A stretch of 51,838 nucleotides of DNA. It comes from Leptolyngbya sp. Heron Island J (lineage in GTDB: Bacteria > Cyanobacteriota > Cyanobacteriia > Phormidesmidales > Phormidesmidaceae). The position numbers and the translations under genes were made by a program. The notes beneath the pieces were generated by a model. That model saw nothing but the letters and a program-made list of their open reading frames with translations, searched no databases and was not told where the DNA came from. Each line of letters starts with the position of its first letter. Positions within the stretch are counted from its first letter, which is position 1. The stretch is from positions 1-51,838 of the forward strand of contig NZ_AWNH01000090.1 of assembly GCF_000482245.1 (NCBI RefSeq), in the 5' to 3' direction. Below are positions 32,744 through 42,050 of the stretch, piece after piece.

Positions 32744-33352
32744 TCAGGTAAGAGCTGCTACGAGGATACGCATGAGATCGTCTAGGTCTTCAGGGACACG
32801 ATAGCTGTCTAGACCTTGTTTAAAGTGTTTGGTGTTGCGATCTAACCAAGCAAATTGCCAGACGGTTCCTGTTGTGATGCCACCTAACAACATAGTCTGC
32901 TCAGGGGTTTTATCCCACTGGTCTAAGGCAGCCATCTCAGCAATGAGCTGGGTAAACCCGTAATCTAAGTCCTGGCGTTTGGCTTCAATAACCAGCAGTT
33001 CTGTTTGGGTTCTCAGCAGGTAGTCTAAATACCCCTGCAGCTGAGTGCTGACCTTAATGGGGTATTCAATCCGTAATTGGGCTTTGGTGTAGTGGACTAG
33101 CTCTGATACTACTCGCGAGATTAGAACCTCACGTCTTGAGGTTTCGCTGGCTAAGTCTACATATGGCAGTATCTCTTCGATACGGGCATGGAGTTCTTGA
33201 ATACGGTCTAGTTCTCCTTGAAAACGGGGTAAGGCTAAGCGCTGGCGACTCAGGGTATAACCCAGCTCAATTGCAAATTCATCAGCCGGAATCTTGAGGT
33301 CAAAGATTTTACTGAAAGTATAGGACTGATCGGGATTAAGCCCTTGAGTCAT
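32744..33352 (-). CDS. PD-(D/E)XK nuclease-like hypothetical protein
   Basis: This 202-residue protein has a likely restriction-like core. YPIKVSTQLQGYLDYLLRTQTELLVIEAKRQDL contains a candidate catalytic Asp followed by ELLVIEAKR, the E-x-K strand typical of type I HsdR N-terminal and related nucleases. The N-terminal 80 residues are helical. No methylase or specificity subunit is adjacent, so it is not a restriction system on this evidence. Cyanobacterial genomes carry many such single genes. Confidence 0.55.
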   Translation of the reverse strand: MTQGLNPDQSYTFSKIFDLKIPADEFAIELGYTLSRQRLALPRFQGELDRIQELHARIEEILPYVDLASETSRREVLISRVVSELVHYTKAQLRIEYPIKVSTQLQGYLDYLLRTQTELLVIEAKRQDLDYGFTQLIAEMAALDQWDKTPEQTMLLGGITTGTVWQFAWLDRNTKHFKQGLDSYRVPEDLDDLMRILVAALT

Positions 33353-33512
33353 GGTTTACTCCTTGATTCAATACGGGTTTTAGTTGGTGATTGTTAAGTA
33401 AAACAATAAAATCGTCTATGACTTACACTCTATACGAGCACTGGTGAAGTACCTACCCCTTTAGTAGACTGCAGAATCTGATTGCCCGGTCCCGAAGGCG
33501 ATCGCGAACTGA

Positions 33513-34544
33513 TCAGCAAATGCGGGGCAGTTGTTCACCGCTCAGAAAATCAAGAATGCGCTGGGAGCTAAGAGCATTTTTTATCATGACCAACGCCCTT
33601 TGGTCATCCACAACGTGACCAATGATTTGAGCTTGCGCATGGTGCTGTTGTAAACAGTCCAGCACGTCTGACGCTGCACTTGCTGGTACAAACGCAACAA
33701 AGCGGCCTTCATTGGCGATATACAGTGGATCAAGCCCCAAAATTTCACAAGCGCCTTGGACTTGTCCTTCCACAGGAATCGCTGCACTCTCTAGCTCAAT
33801 AGTCAGACGAGCGGCCAATGCAATTTCATTCAAAGCACTAGCCAACCCTCCACGGGTTAGATCTCGTAAACAATGGACTGGCCAACGCTGCAGTAACTCA
33901 AGCACAGGGTCTACTAGAGGAGCAGAATCACTCTCAATCGTGGTTTCAAACGTCAGACCTTCGCGAGCAGATAAAATAGCAATCCCATGGCGGCCAATAT
34001 CTCCACTGAGAATCACCGCATCGCCTACTTGGACAGAGCGGGGGCCGATAAAACCCCTGTGTTCCAATACGCCAATGCCTGAGGTATTAATAAATATGCC
34101 ATCTCCTTTACCTCGATCAACTACCTTTGTATCGCCAGTAACAATCTTCACATGGGATTGTTGAGCAGCTGTCTGAATTGACTGGACTACTTGCCATAGG
34201 GTCTCCATCGGTAGGCCCTCTTCTAAAATAAAACTGAGGCTGAGATAGCAGGGTCTGGCTCCAGCCATGGCCAGATCATTAACCGTGCCATGAATCGCGA
34301 GGGAACCAATATTTCCCCCTGGAAAAAACAGCGGTGTCACCACATAGGAATCAGTAGTAAATGCTAGCCGGTTACCAGCCATAGTTAGACTAGCGGCATC
34401 ATGCTGCCAGTCTGGCTCAGGCTGAAATGTAGCCAGCAGCATATCTTCAATTAGTTGGTGCATGAGACGTCCTCCCCCTCCATGGGCCAGAAGCACCTGA
34501 GGGTATTGCTGGAAGGGAATAGGACAGGTAACAGCAGATTGCAT
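33513..34544 (-). CDS. hypE: Hydrogenase maturation factor HypE
   Basis: This 343-residue AIR-synthase-type enzyme dehydrates a carbamoyl group on its own C-terminal cysteine to a thiocyanate, giving the CN ligands of the NiFe site. Both hallmarks are present: N-terminal [17 protein letters not shown] and the extreme C-terminus PRIC with the carrier cysteine. Internal [15 protein letters not shown] is the family signature. The frame opens at 34604, but the Met at 34544 ([11 protein letters not shown]) fits the family start. HypD, its partner through HypC, is encoded 5 kb away; no hypABCF or hydrogenase genes are in view. Confidence 0.95.
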   Translation of the reverse strand: MQSAVTCPIPFQQYPQVLLAHGGGGRLMHQLIEDMLLATFQPEPDWQHDAASLTMAGNRLAFTTDSYVVTPLFFPGGNIGSLAIHGTVNDLAMAGARPCYLSLSFILEEGLPMETLWQVVQSIQTAAQQSHVKIVTGDTKVVDRGKGDGIFINTSGIGVLEHRGFIGPRSVQVGDAVILSGDIGRHGIAILSAREGLTFETTIESDSAPLVDPVLELLQRWPVHCLRDLTRGGLASALNEIALAARLTIELESAAIPVEGQVQGACEILGLDPLYIANEGRFVAFVPASAASDVLDCLQQHHAQAQIIGHVVDDQRALVMIKNALSSQRILDFLSGEQLPRIC

Positions 34545-34716
34545 AACACTATCTTGATTTAACTTAATGATCGGCCCGGAGCTGCTCGCTAGAATATAGG
34601 CCAATTCTTTGGTTCCTCAGGAGTTCCTCAGGATATTTTTTTATGCTCTAAGTGGGAATTTAGTTTCATCCGCTAGGTTCTCTTCATCCTCTAGCAAGAT
34701 GTAGGAGGAAGTTAGT

Positions 34717-34938
34717 ATGTGGTCTGCATTCTTTACCGCCGTTGCCATACTTCTCGTGACTGTCAGAGTTTTTCTAACAGCGGATAAGCAATTTGAAGTT
34801 ATCTCTGCAGGCCTCACGGCTACGGCCTGCGTGATGATTATGATTGGAGTCTCTCCCGTGGTGCTTCAGATGGTCTTGTTAGTGGCTATTTTTCTGATGG
34901 AAAACTGGCTCCTAGCTCAACAGCCCAAAATCAGTTGA
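34717..34938 (+). CDS. Small two-span membrane protein
   Basis: This 73-residue, very hydrophobic protein has two predicted membrane helices (residues about 3-20 and 30-64) and a short polar C-terminus. A good Shine-Dalgarno site (TAGGAGGAAG, about 34701-34710) precedes ATG 34717, so it is probably real. I do not recognise a family. It is divergent from hypE and may share its promoter region. Confidence 0.6.
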   Translation: MWSAFFTAVAILLVTVRVFLTADKQFEVISAGLTATACVMIMIGVSPVVLQMVLLVAIFLMENWLLAQQPKIS

Positions 34939-35073
34939 ATATATATCTAGATATCCTTGAGATTATGCGATCGCACTATCGATCATGTGGGCATGCATCC
35001 TCAACGTCGCCAGGTTGACCACATGGAGACGGTTGCAGCCAATTAGAACTGTGGCAGAACTATAGCCTCAGCC

Positions 35074-35550
35074 TCATTCAGCAGGAATCGCCAACACCGG
35101 ACAGATGGCATGGTGTAAAACATAGTTGCTGATACTGCCTAAGAATAATTCATCTAGTTTGGAACGATCGGGCTGACGAATAACGATCAAGTCAGCTTGC
35201 CAAGTCTTGGCCATATCGCAGATAACGTGACCAGTATTACCAATATTTTGTGAAAATTCTACCTCTACTCCGGCAGCTTGCGCCTTTTCAGCCAGAGACT
35301 TCAGCATCTCTAATCCTTGATTTTCAAACTCTTCCCATCGTTGCCGATAGCCTTGCATCAGCTCATCTGTAATCACTGGATACCGATATAGGGTTGGATT
35401 CGGTAATGCTGGCGTGCCTTTCATCTCGGGAGAGATCACATGCAATAACATGAGGCCAGCTTGATTTTGTTGAGCCAGAGTCAAAGCCCGATCAAACACC
35501 ATCTGATCCGTCATCGGTGTTTGGATCGGCGCAAGAATCTTAGAAAACAT
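35074..35550 (-). CDS. Universal stress protein, UspA family
   Basis: This 158-residue single-domain Usp has the N-terminal MFSKILAPIQTPMTDQMVFDRAL and C-terminal LFLGSISNYVLHHAICPVLAIP that define the family. The ATP-binding loop G-x2-G-x9-G(S/T) is altered (IRQPDRSKLDELFLGS), so nucleotide binding may be weak or absent. It is divergent from ftsH, with about 270 bp between. Usp genes often mark stress or anaerobic islands, which suits the neighbourhood. Confidence 0.9.
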   Translation of the reverse strand: MFSKILAPIQTPMTDQMVFDRALTLAQQNQAGLMLLHVISPEMKGTPALPNPTLYRYPVITDELMQGYRQRWEEFENQGLEMLKSLAEKAQAAGVEVEFSQNIGNTGHVICDMAKTWQADLIVIRQPDRSKLDELFLGSISNYVLHHAICPVLAIPAE

Positions 35551-35819
35551 AGAACCTCCATCAAAGTGCTATTGCCACGGAGAAAACTCACGCCTAATAT
35601 CATACCTATTTCTCTCACCTACAAAGTAACAATTCCCACAAGCAATCAGCAGCCATTTTATAAAATGTGACCTCTTGCCGCCATTGTCCAATAGCCATTA
35701 AATCCATCCATCCCATGCTCATAAGTTCCTCAAATCGCCTGTTTACACTAGAGACATGCAACGGATGCCACTGGGCATTGTGGCTACGCTAGCAAACGTG
35801 TAGATACCATGGCTTGCTC

Positions 35820-37811
35820 ATGCAAAAACGTACTCCTTCTCCTCCGGTGAACCCATCACCAGACAAACCCAGCGATTTTCGGCCTAGCCTGATCAACCTG
35901 GGATGGCTGCTGGTTTGGCTACTGATCATGATGTTCACAGTTACCCGGATGCCACAACGTCCTAAAGAGGTGCCCTACAGTGAATTTCTCACCCAGGTTG
36001 AAAGTGGCGAAGTCGCAACCGTAGAAGTCAGCGAACATCAGATTGCATACACCCTCAAAACCTCTGCTGAGCAAACAGCAGACGAAGCACCAGCGGCACC
36101 AGAAACCTCCATTACGACACCTTTGCCCGCTGACCCCGATTTGTCTCGTATTCTACGCAACCACGACGTTGAAATTACAGCCCTACCCACCAATGGAGGT
36201 AACTGGTTTGGCGGCATCTGGGGTTTGTTATTCCCTCTATTAATGTTGTGGATACTGTGGGGAGCCTTTGCCAACCGGATGCAAGAAGGCCCGGCAGCCC
36301 TCAATGTAGGCAAGAGTAAAGCTCGAATTTACGCCCAGGGTAGTAGCCAGGTCACGTTTGACGATGTAGCTGGCGTGGATGAAGCGAAGGAAGAGCTACA
36401 GGAAATTGTCGGCTTTCTCAAAGATTCGAAGAAATATACGCGACTGGGAGCCAAAATTCCTAAGGGTGTTTTGTTAGTCGGTCCACCGGGTACGGGTAAA
36501 ACTCTATTGGCACGCGCTATTGCAGGAGAAGCCAATGTCCCCTTCTTTAGTATTTCAGCCTCAGAGTTTATTGAAATGTTTGTGGGGGTGGGTGCTTCAC
36601 GGGTACGAGATCTCTTTGATCAGGCTAAAAAACAGGCCCCTTGTATCGTTTTCATTGATGAGCTGGATGCGTTAGGCAAATCACGAACCGCTAATAATCC
36701 CTTTGCTAGTAATGATGAACGAGAGCAAACCCTCAACCAGCTTTTGGCAGAGATGGACGGGTTTGAGCCCAATGCTGGGGTGATTTTACTGGCAGCAACC
36801 AACCGTCCAGAAGTATTAGACCCGGCGCTACTGAGAGCTGGCCGCTTCGACCGACGTGTGGTGGTGGATCGACCCGACAAAAAAGGACGGGAAGCTATTT
36901 TGGAAGTCCATGCTAAGTCGGTGCATTTAGCGGATGATGTAACCTTATCGAAGCTAGCTGCCCGCACTCCTGGATTTGCTGGGGCTGATTTGGCCAACTT
37001 AATTAATGAGGCCGCCCTACTGGCGGCTCGAAAAAATCGAGAGGCGGTGACAATGGCAGATTTTAATGAAGCCATTGAACGACTGTTAACAGGGTTAGAG
37101 AAGAAGTCACGCATCCTCAGTGACTTGGAAAAACGCACAGTCGCCTACCACGAAGTCGGACATGCAATTATCGGGACATTGATGCCAGGCTCCGGTAAGG
37201 TAGAAAAAATCTCTATCGTTCCTAGAGGAGTAGCGGCGCTAGGCTACACTCTGCAGCTGCCAGAAGATGATCGTTTTTTGATGATGGAAGATGAGATTCG
37301 GGGTCGCCTGATGACGTTGCTAGGGGGACGGGCTGCTGAAGAACTGATTTTTGACCGGGTTTCGACAGGAGCTAGTGATGATATTCAAAAAGCAACTGAC
37401 TTAGCAGAACGCTGCATCACCCTCTATGGTATGAGTAAAATTCTGGGACCTGTAGCCATAGAACGTCCTCAGGCTCAGTTTTTAGAAGGACTCTCACAAC
37501 CACGTCGTCCTATTAGCCCTCACCTCTCAGAAACAATTGATCGAGAAATTAAAGAATTGATTGATCAGGCTTATCAAAGGGCTCTAGAGCTGCTGGTAAG
37601 AAATCAAGATGTTTTAGAACGCATGGCTCAGCAGCTTCTAGAAACAGAAACTCTAGAGGGTGATACGCTAAAAACACTGTTATTAGAGATTCAGCCATCT
37701 ACGGGTCTGCAATCCTGGCTAAACCCAGGACATCAGCGGCTACAGGCACTATCGAATAACTCACGAGGAGATCGACAGTATGAAACACCCTATCAGCTCA
37801 GACCATCATAG
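35820..37811 (+). CDS. ftsH: ATP-dependent zinc metalloprotease FtsH
   Basis: This 663-residue membrane-bound AAA+ protease degrades misassembled membrane proteins; in cyanobacteria FtsH enzymes serve photosystem repair. Domains: TM1 (about 25-45), a lumenal/periplasmic loop, TM2 (about 135-155), AAA with Walker [11 protein letters not shown] (near 220), Walker [13 protein letters not shown] with the arginine finger ([12 protein letters not shown]), and the zinc site HEVGH near 443. The frame includes an upstream TTG at 35814; ATG 35820 is the likelier start. It overlaps the next gene by 32 nt. Which of the four cyanobacterial FtsH classes it belongs to cannot be settled here. Confidence 0.96.
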   Translation: MQKRTPSPPVNPSPDKPSDFRPSLINLGWLLVWLLIMMFTVTRMPQRPKEVPYSEFLTQVESGEVATVEVSEHQIAYTLKTSAEQTADEAPAAPETSITTPLPADPDLSRILRNHDVEITALPTNGGNWFGGIWGLLFPLLMLWILWGAFANRMQEGPAALNVGKSKARIYAQGSSQVTFDDVAGVDEAKEELQEIVGFLKDSKKYTRLGAKIPKGVLLVGPPGTGKTLLARAIAGEANVPFFSISASEFIEMFVGVGASRVRDLFDQAKKQAPCIVFIDELDALGKSRTANNPFASNDEREQTLNQLLAEMDGFEPNAGVILLAATNRPEVLDPALLRAGRFDRRVVVDRPDKKGREAILEVHAKSVHLADDVTLSKLAARTPGFAGADLANLINEAALLAARKNREAVTMADFNEAIERLLTGLEKKSRILSDLEKRTVAYHEVGHAIIGTLMPGSGKVEKISIVPRGVAALGYTLQLPEDDRFLMMEDEIRGRLMTLLGGRAAEELIFDRVSTGASDDIQKATDLAERCITLYGMSKILGPVAIERPQAQFLEGLSQPRRPISPHLSETIDREIKELIDQAYQRALELLVRNQDVLERMAQQLLETETLEGDTLKTLLLEIQPSTGLQSWLNPGHQRLQALSNNSRGDRQYETPYQLRPS

Positions 37812-38340
37812 CTTTACTCAAACTGTCATGAAGCTAGTAGTCATGCTAGGCCTCACCCTCTTGCTTGTACTCCTATGGTCTGCGCCTGTAGCTTTAGCAA
37901 AAGTACAGTTTTTGAAAGAAGCCGATCAATGGGTTTATCAATCACAACAGACGCTCACCGATACGATGGGCAATAGTTGGGAGATCACAGCACTAAAACC
38001 CATGGAACAGCCTAGAGCAGGAGTTTATTTGTGGTTAACAACCCAGACCGATAGCATCCATCTTGATGCAACTCAACCTTTGATAGTCAAGACCAATTCA
38101 GGAGAAGAATTAAGTGCCTCCAACCTGACTCGGCAACATTTTATCGGTGACTTACCAGCCTCAAATATTGCCCAGTACGATATCCGTCCACTACTGCCAT
38201 ACCTTCAGGATACGCACTCCCTAAAACTACAGCTATCCACTAAGACAAGAGATGACGTCAATATCTTGATTCCCCATGATGTTTTAGAGGAGTGGTTAAA
38301 TGTAGGAACTTGCCAGAGTTTAATCTGTGCTGATTCATAA
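37780..38340 (+). CDS. Secreted DUF3122 protein
   Basis: This 186-residue protein has an N-terminal signal or anchor segment (LVVMLGLTLLLVLLWSAPVALA, cleavage likely after residue 40). The mature domain resembles cyanobacterial DUF3122: WVYQSQQTLTDTMGNSWEI, HLDATQPLIVKTNSG and YDIRPLLPYL. Its role is unknown. A GAGGAG sequence about 10 nt upstream of ATG 37780 lies within the ftsH coding region, and the reading frames overlap by 32 nt, so it is probably co-translated with FtsH. A functional link at the thylakoid or plasma membrane is likely but not shown. Confidence 0.75.
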   Translation: MKHPISSDHHSFTQTVMKLVVMLGLTLLLVLLWSAPVALAKVQFLKEADQWVYQSQQTLTDTMGNSWEITALKPMEQPRAGVYLWLTTQTDSIHLDATQPLIVKTNSGEELSASNLTRQHFIGDLPASNIAQYDIRPLLPYLQDTHSLKLQLSTKTRDDVNILIPHDVLEEWLNVGTCQSLICADS

Positions 38341-38484
38341 TGCTTCGGTCCACATTGAGATTGAGGTTGTGAGGTGCAGCTTTAAGTGGAGAGTTGAATT
38401 CGTCGCTTATCTTTACTGTAGTCTCTCATCCAACGATAACTAGATAACGAAGTTGAGAAACTTATGAGCCTACAGTGGCCAATA

Positions 38485-39600
38485 TCAATTGAATGCAACC
38501 GCACGATAGCGATGATAGGCAGCACAGGCTCCCTCGGAAGAAACCATCGGTGCACCGAGGGGATGTTCTGGGCAGCACTGCGTCCCAAAAGCAGGACACT
38601 CATGGGGCTTTTTTAGCCCCTGTAGGATGAGGCCACTGATGCAGGTATTGTTAGAGGGAGTAAGGGCGTGGAGGAGTGGGAGATTGGGTAGCCGATCGGC
38701 AAACCGTAATTGGGCATCAAGGTCAGCGTAAGGTTTCCGTAACCCCAAACCACTTTGGGCGAGAGTACCTAGACCTCGCCATACCCGAGGCATAATCTGA
38801 AAGACTTCGTTCATCAGCTGCTGTGCTGGTAGATTCCCTTGAGGTTGAACAGATCGGCCATATTGATTTTCCACCTGTGCATGGCCGGTTTCTAGCTGCT
38901 TCAGGCACAGATACACCCCCTGCAAAATATCAACCGGCTCAAACCCAGTCACCACAATGGGAGTGTGATATCTTGCTGCAATCTGATGATATCCTGCATA
39001 TCCTGTCACCGTACACACATGACCTGCGGCTAAAAACGCCTGGACCTGACAATCAGGTGATGACAAAATCGCCTCCATGGCAGGGGGTACCAATACATGG
39101 GCGAGCAACACCGAAAAGTTGTTAACCTGCTGCTGGTGGGCCTGATAGACGGCCATGGCCGTGGCTGGCGCTGTGGTCTCAAACCCCACGGCAAAAAATA
39201 CCACCTGTCGGTCTGGATGCTTACGGGCTAACGTTAGCGCATCTAGCGGAGAGTACACCATGCGTACATCTCCGCCCTGGGCTTTGACAGCCAATAAATC
39301 CGTTGACGTGCCGGGTACTCGCAGCATGTCACCATAGGAGCAAAAGATAATCTCGGGCTGGGCTGCCAGGGTAAGTGCCTGATCGATAATAGTCATATCG
39401 GTCACACAGACCGGGCAGCCAGGACCATGAATTAAGGTGATGCTTGGGGGCAGCAGCTGATCAAGCCCATATTTGATGATGGTATGGGTTTGACCGCCAC
39501 AGATTTCCATCAGAGACCAGGGACGAGTAACTAGGGCAGAAATCTCTGCGACATAGTCTTGAACCACAGCCTCATCTCGGTATTCACTGACATATTTCAT
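38485..39600 (-). CDS. hypD: Hydrogenase maturation factor HypD
   Basis: This 371-residue iron-sulfur scaffold, with HypC, carries the Fe(CN)2CO unit for NiFe hydrogenase assembly. All family landmarks are visible: [45 protein letters not shown] and the C-terminal cysteine set ([29 protein letters not shown]), which binds the 4Fe-4S cluster. Length is normal. It is the last gene of the nifJ-to-hypD operon, 8 bp after the phosphofructokinase stop, which ties hydrogenase maturation to pyruvate oxidation in expression. Confidence 0.96.
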   Translation of the reverse strand: MKYVSEYRDEAVVQDYVAEISALVTRPWSLMEICGGQTHTIIKYGLDQLLPPSITLIHGPGCPVCVTDMTIIDQALTLAAQPEIIFCSYGDMLRVPGTSTDLLAVKAQGGDVRMVYSPLDALTLARKHPDRQVVFFAVGFETTAPATAMAVYQAHQQQVNNFSVLLAHVLVPPAMEAILSSPDCQVQAFLAAGHVCTVTGYAGYHQIAARYHTPIVVTGFEPVDILQGVYLCLKQLETGHAQVENQYGRSVQPQGNLPAQQLMNEVFQIMPRVWRGLGTLAQSGLGLRKPYADLDAQLRFADRLPNLPLLHALTPSNNTCISGLILQGLKKPHECPAFGTQCCPEHPLGAPMVSSEGACAAYHRYRAVAFN

Positions 39601-39608
39601 CGGTCACG

Positions 39609-40817
39609 TTAGCGGTTACGTTGCTCTGTCACCATCATGGTCTCAGCTAGCCGAACGGGCTCACCGATATAAATACCCAGATCCTGTGCTGTTTTCACCC
39701 AAGGATCGCCCAAGGTGACTGGGCTGGGACAAACAGCTGCTTGATGTTGTTGTTTGATAAAAGGTATTACCTGATCGAGGGGCTTACTGTCCGCCTGCCC
39801 ATGGGACCAAATGACCATCTGCTGATACTGTTCATCTGCAATTAAATCTACTGCCTTACAACCAAAGGCGGCGGCAATTAATCGATCTAAGGATGACGGG
39901 ACACTGCTGCGCTGAATATGCCCCAGGGTTGTTGCTCGGGTTTCCACATCCTGTAAATGGCAAACGTTGATTAACGCTGTGGGTGATTTGGCCTGACAGA
40001 GGCGCTGGGCATGGGCTTGAATCTGTTGTGCCAGGGTATCACCGATGTATTTTTCTTTCGCACCTAAATGATTATGCACCCCTTCTGCTACCACCACTAG
40101 AGCAAACTGCCGGTCAACCTGCCGCAGCTGTACTAACTGTTGGCAGATGCCATCCAATACGTTTTCAGTAATTTGTGGGGTTAATTCTGGGATCAAAATC
40201 ACATCAGCTCCCCCGGCAATACCAGAGCGGAGTGCCAAATGACCGGCATCGCGCCCCATCACCTGAGCCACAATAATGCGGCTATGACTAGCAGCCGTAA
40301 ACGTAAGATCGTAAAGTGCACGGGTAATAGTATCAACGGCGGTGTCAAACCCCAGTGCTTGTTCAGTAAATGGAATATCATTATCAATGGTTTTGGGGAT
40401 GGCAATCCAGTTCCAATGTCCTCGCTGAGCCAAGTCAGAAATAATATCCAGGCTGCCATCACCGCCAAGAGCGATCAAGGCATCTAAGCCTAACAAACGA
40501 TAGCCCTCTAAAATCTCACGAGCATTGTCAGGGTCGCTGGGATTGCCTTTATTTAGAGCACCGAGAATACTGCCACTGAGAAACTGGAGAATATCCACAC
40601 CACGCAGTAGACCTGGAATATCAAACCCATGGTCTCGCAGCTGAAAATCTTCAATAGTACAGCGGCCTTGCTCTAAATTGATTAGACCTTGGGTGCCGTA
40701 GGGAATACCGTAAACCTGCCAGCCGCGTCTGGTTGCACTTTTAACTACAGAGCGAATCACAGCGTTGAGTCCAGGACAATCACCACCACTCGTGAGAATA
40801 CCAATTCTTTTAGTCAC
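39609..40817 (-). CDS. pfkA: 6-phosphofructokinase
   Basis: This 402-residue glycolytic enzyme phosphorylates fructose 6-phosphate. Motifs: GILTSGGDCPGLNAVIR for the nucleotide, GGDGS, the catalytic loop PKTIDNDI and MGRDAGHLAL. The diagnostic residues are mixed: Gly after GGD, as in ATP-dependent enzymes (E. coli position 104), but Lys in PKTIDND (position 124), as in pyrophosphate enzymes and many plant-type ATP enzymes. ATP use is most likely. It sits between the DHOD-like gene (31-bp gap) and hypD (8-bp gap), in an operon apparently devoted to fermentative carbon flow. Confidence 0.93.
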   Translation of the reverse strand: MTKRIGILTSGGDCPGLNAVIRSVVKSATRRGWQVYGIPYGTQGLINLEQGRCTIEDFQLRDHGFDIPGLLRGVDILQFLSGSILGALNKGNPSDPDNAREILEGYRLLGLDALIALGGDGSLDIISDLAQRGHWNWIAIPKTIDNDIPFTEQALGFDTAVDTITRALYDLTFTAASHSRIIVAQVMGRDAGHLALRSGIAGGADVILIPELTPQITENVLDGICQQLVQLRQVDRQFALVVVAEGVHNHLGAKEKYIGDTLAQQIQAHAQRLCQAKSPTALINVCHLQDVETRATTLGHIQRSSVPSSLDRLIAAAFGCKAVDLIADEQYQQMVIWSHGQADSKPLDQVIPFIKQQHQAAVCPSPVTLGDPWVKTAQDLGIYIGEPVRLAETMMVTEQRNR

Positions 40818-40848
40818 AGTTGAGAAAAATATAAAAGAGTAAAATCAA

Positions 40849-41871
40849 TTATGGAGCCAGATGAATGGATAGTTGTTGAGGTCGATAGCTCTGTAACGAT
40901 TTGATATACTGTGCTCGCTCAAAGGCACTGGGGTCAGGACAGTTAATCTGGCTCATACTGCCCTTTAGCTGACTGAGGGAACTATACTCATGGTCCTGTA
41001 ACCACTTGCGTAGCTCCTGGTCAACGGTGCGTAGATGATCAATCCCATGATTCAACAGTGCGCTTACCATCATGGTTACATCAGCCCCTGCCATCAACAG
41101 TTTGATCACATCTTCAGCATGGTGAATACCCCCCGTTGCGGCAAAATCTACCGGAATGGTGCCATAGAGAATGGCAATCCACCGTAAGGGTAACCGTAAG
41201 TCTTGAGAGGTACTGAGCAACACATGGGGATAGACTTCCAGGGTGTCGATATCAATGTCAGGCTGATAGAAACGATTAAACAGCACCAGACCATTGATTC
41301 CGGCCTGGGAGAGACTATGGACAAAGTTGGCCAAATTTGTAAAGTAGGGGCTTAGTTTGACCGCAATCGGTAGATCAACGCTATGGGTGACCGAATGCAC
41401 GATGTCTAAATACGCCTGTTCAATTTGGGCGGCTGTCATACTGACATCTGTTGGCACAGCATAGAAATTGAGTTCTAACGCATCAGCTCCAGCAGACTCA
41501 ATTTGCTTGGCATAGTCGGCCCAACCATCAGTGGTCGTACCGTTGAGACTGGCAATAATGGGAATATCTAATTGTTGTTTAGCGGTTTGAATGTGTTCTA
41601 AATAGGCTTCAGCGCTGACATGAAACAGAGGCCGCTGGGGAAAGTAGGTCAGCGCCTCTCCATAGCTCTCGGTTCCCTGGGTCAGATAGTAGTCGAGTTC
41701 AAAGCGATCTTTATGTAATTGTTCTTCAAATAGAGAATGCAGCACAATCGCCCCTGCGCCAGCATCTTCTATCTGGCGAAGATTGCTGAGATTTTCGGTA
41801 AGGGGGCCACAGGCACCGACTACTAGGGGAGAACGCAGGGGCAGACCAAGGTAGGTGGTGGAGATGTCCAT
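40849..41871 (-). CDS. Dihydroorotate dehydrogenase-like flavoprotein
   Basis: This 340-residue TIM-barrel FMN enzyme resembles dihydroorotate dehydrogenase/DPYD. Features: MDISTTYLGLPLRSPLVVGACGP, PIIASLNGTTTDGW, ELNFYAVP, VKLSPYF and the phosphate-binding ATGGIHHAEDV. In other cyanobacteria a gene of this kind lies next to nifJ, as here, and is thought to act in redox or fermentative metabolism rather than pyrimidine synthesis. An in-frame GTG exists at 41904; ATG 41871 fits the family N-terminus. It follows the small nifJ-coupled peptide by 47 bp. Substrate unknown. Confidence 0.85.
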   Translation of the reverse strand: MDISTTYLGLPLRSPLVVGACGPLTENLSNLRQIEDAGAGAIVLHSLFEEQLHKDRFELDYYLTQGTESYGEALTYFPQRPLFHVSAEAYLEHIQTAKQQLDIPIIASLNGTTTDGWADYAKQIESAGADALELNFYAVPTDVSMTAAQIEQAYLDIVHSVTHSVDLPIAVKLSPYFTNLANFVHSLSQAGINGLVLFNRFYQPDIDIDTLEVYPHVLLSTSQDLRLPLRWIAILYGTIPVDFAATGGIHHAEDVIKLLMAGADVTMMVSALLNHGIDHLRTVDQELRKWLQDHEYSSLSQLKGSMSQINCPDPSAFERAQYIKSLQSYRPQQLSIHLAP

Positions 41872-41918
41872 AGTGTGAATCATTGATGAGACTATAGGAA
41901 ACACAGAGTATTAGGACG

Positions 41919-42050
41919 TCAAAGCACATATACGGGGCTGAGTAAATTTGGTTCCTGGCTGACCCACAGAGCCCACAGTAGAGCGATTAAAGCCAATAGC
42001 CACCATTTCAAGGGTTTCCATCTAAGGGGATTGACGCGAATGTTAATCAT
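41919..42050 (-). CDS. 43-aa membrane peptide coupled to nifJ
   Basis: ATG 42050 overlaps the nifJ stop as ATGA, and the frame runs 43 codons to TGA (41919-41921). The product has a basic N-terminus (MINIRVNPLRWKPLKWW), one hydrophobic Trp-rich helix (LLALIALLWALWV) and a short tail. The ATGA overlap, same strand and operon position (nifJ upstream, DHOD-like gene 47 bp downstream) argue that it is translated. I do not recognise a family. It might anchor or regulate NifJ at the membrane; that is inference. Confidence 0.6.
   Translation of the reverse strand: MINIRVNPLRWKPLKWWLLALIALLWALWVSQEPNLLSPVYVL

Noticed and set aside
32137-33352. Adjacent Uma2 and HsdR-like genes as a restriction or defence system
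   Set aside because: They converge, share no operon, and no methylase or specificity subunit is present. Single genes of both kinds are common in cyanobacteria.
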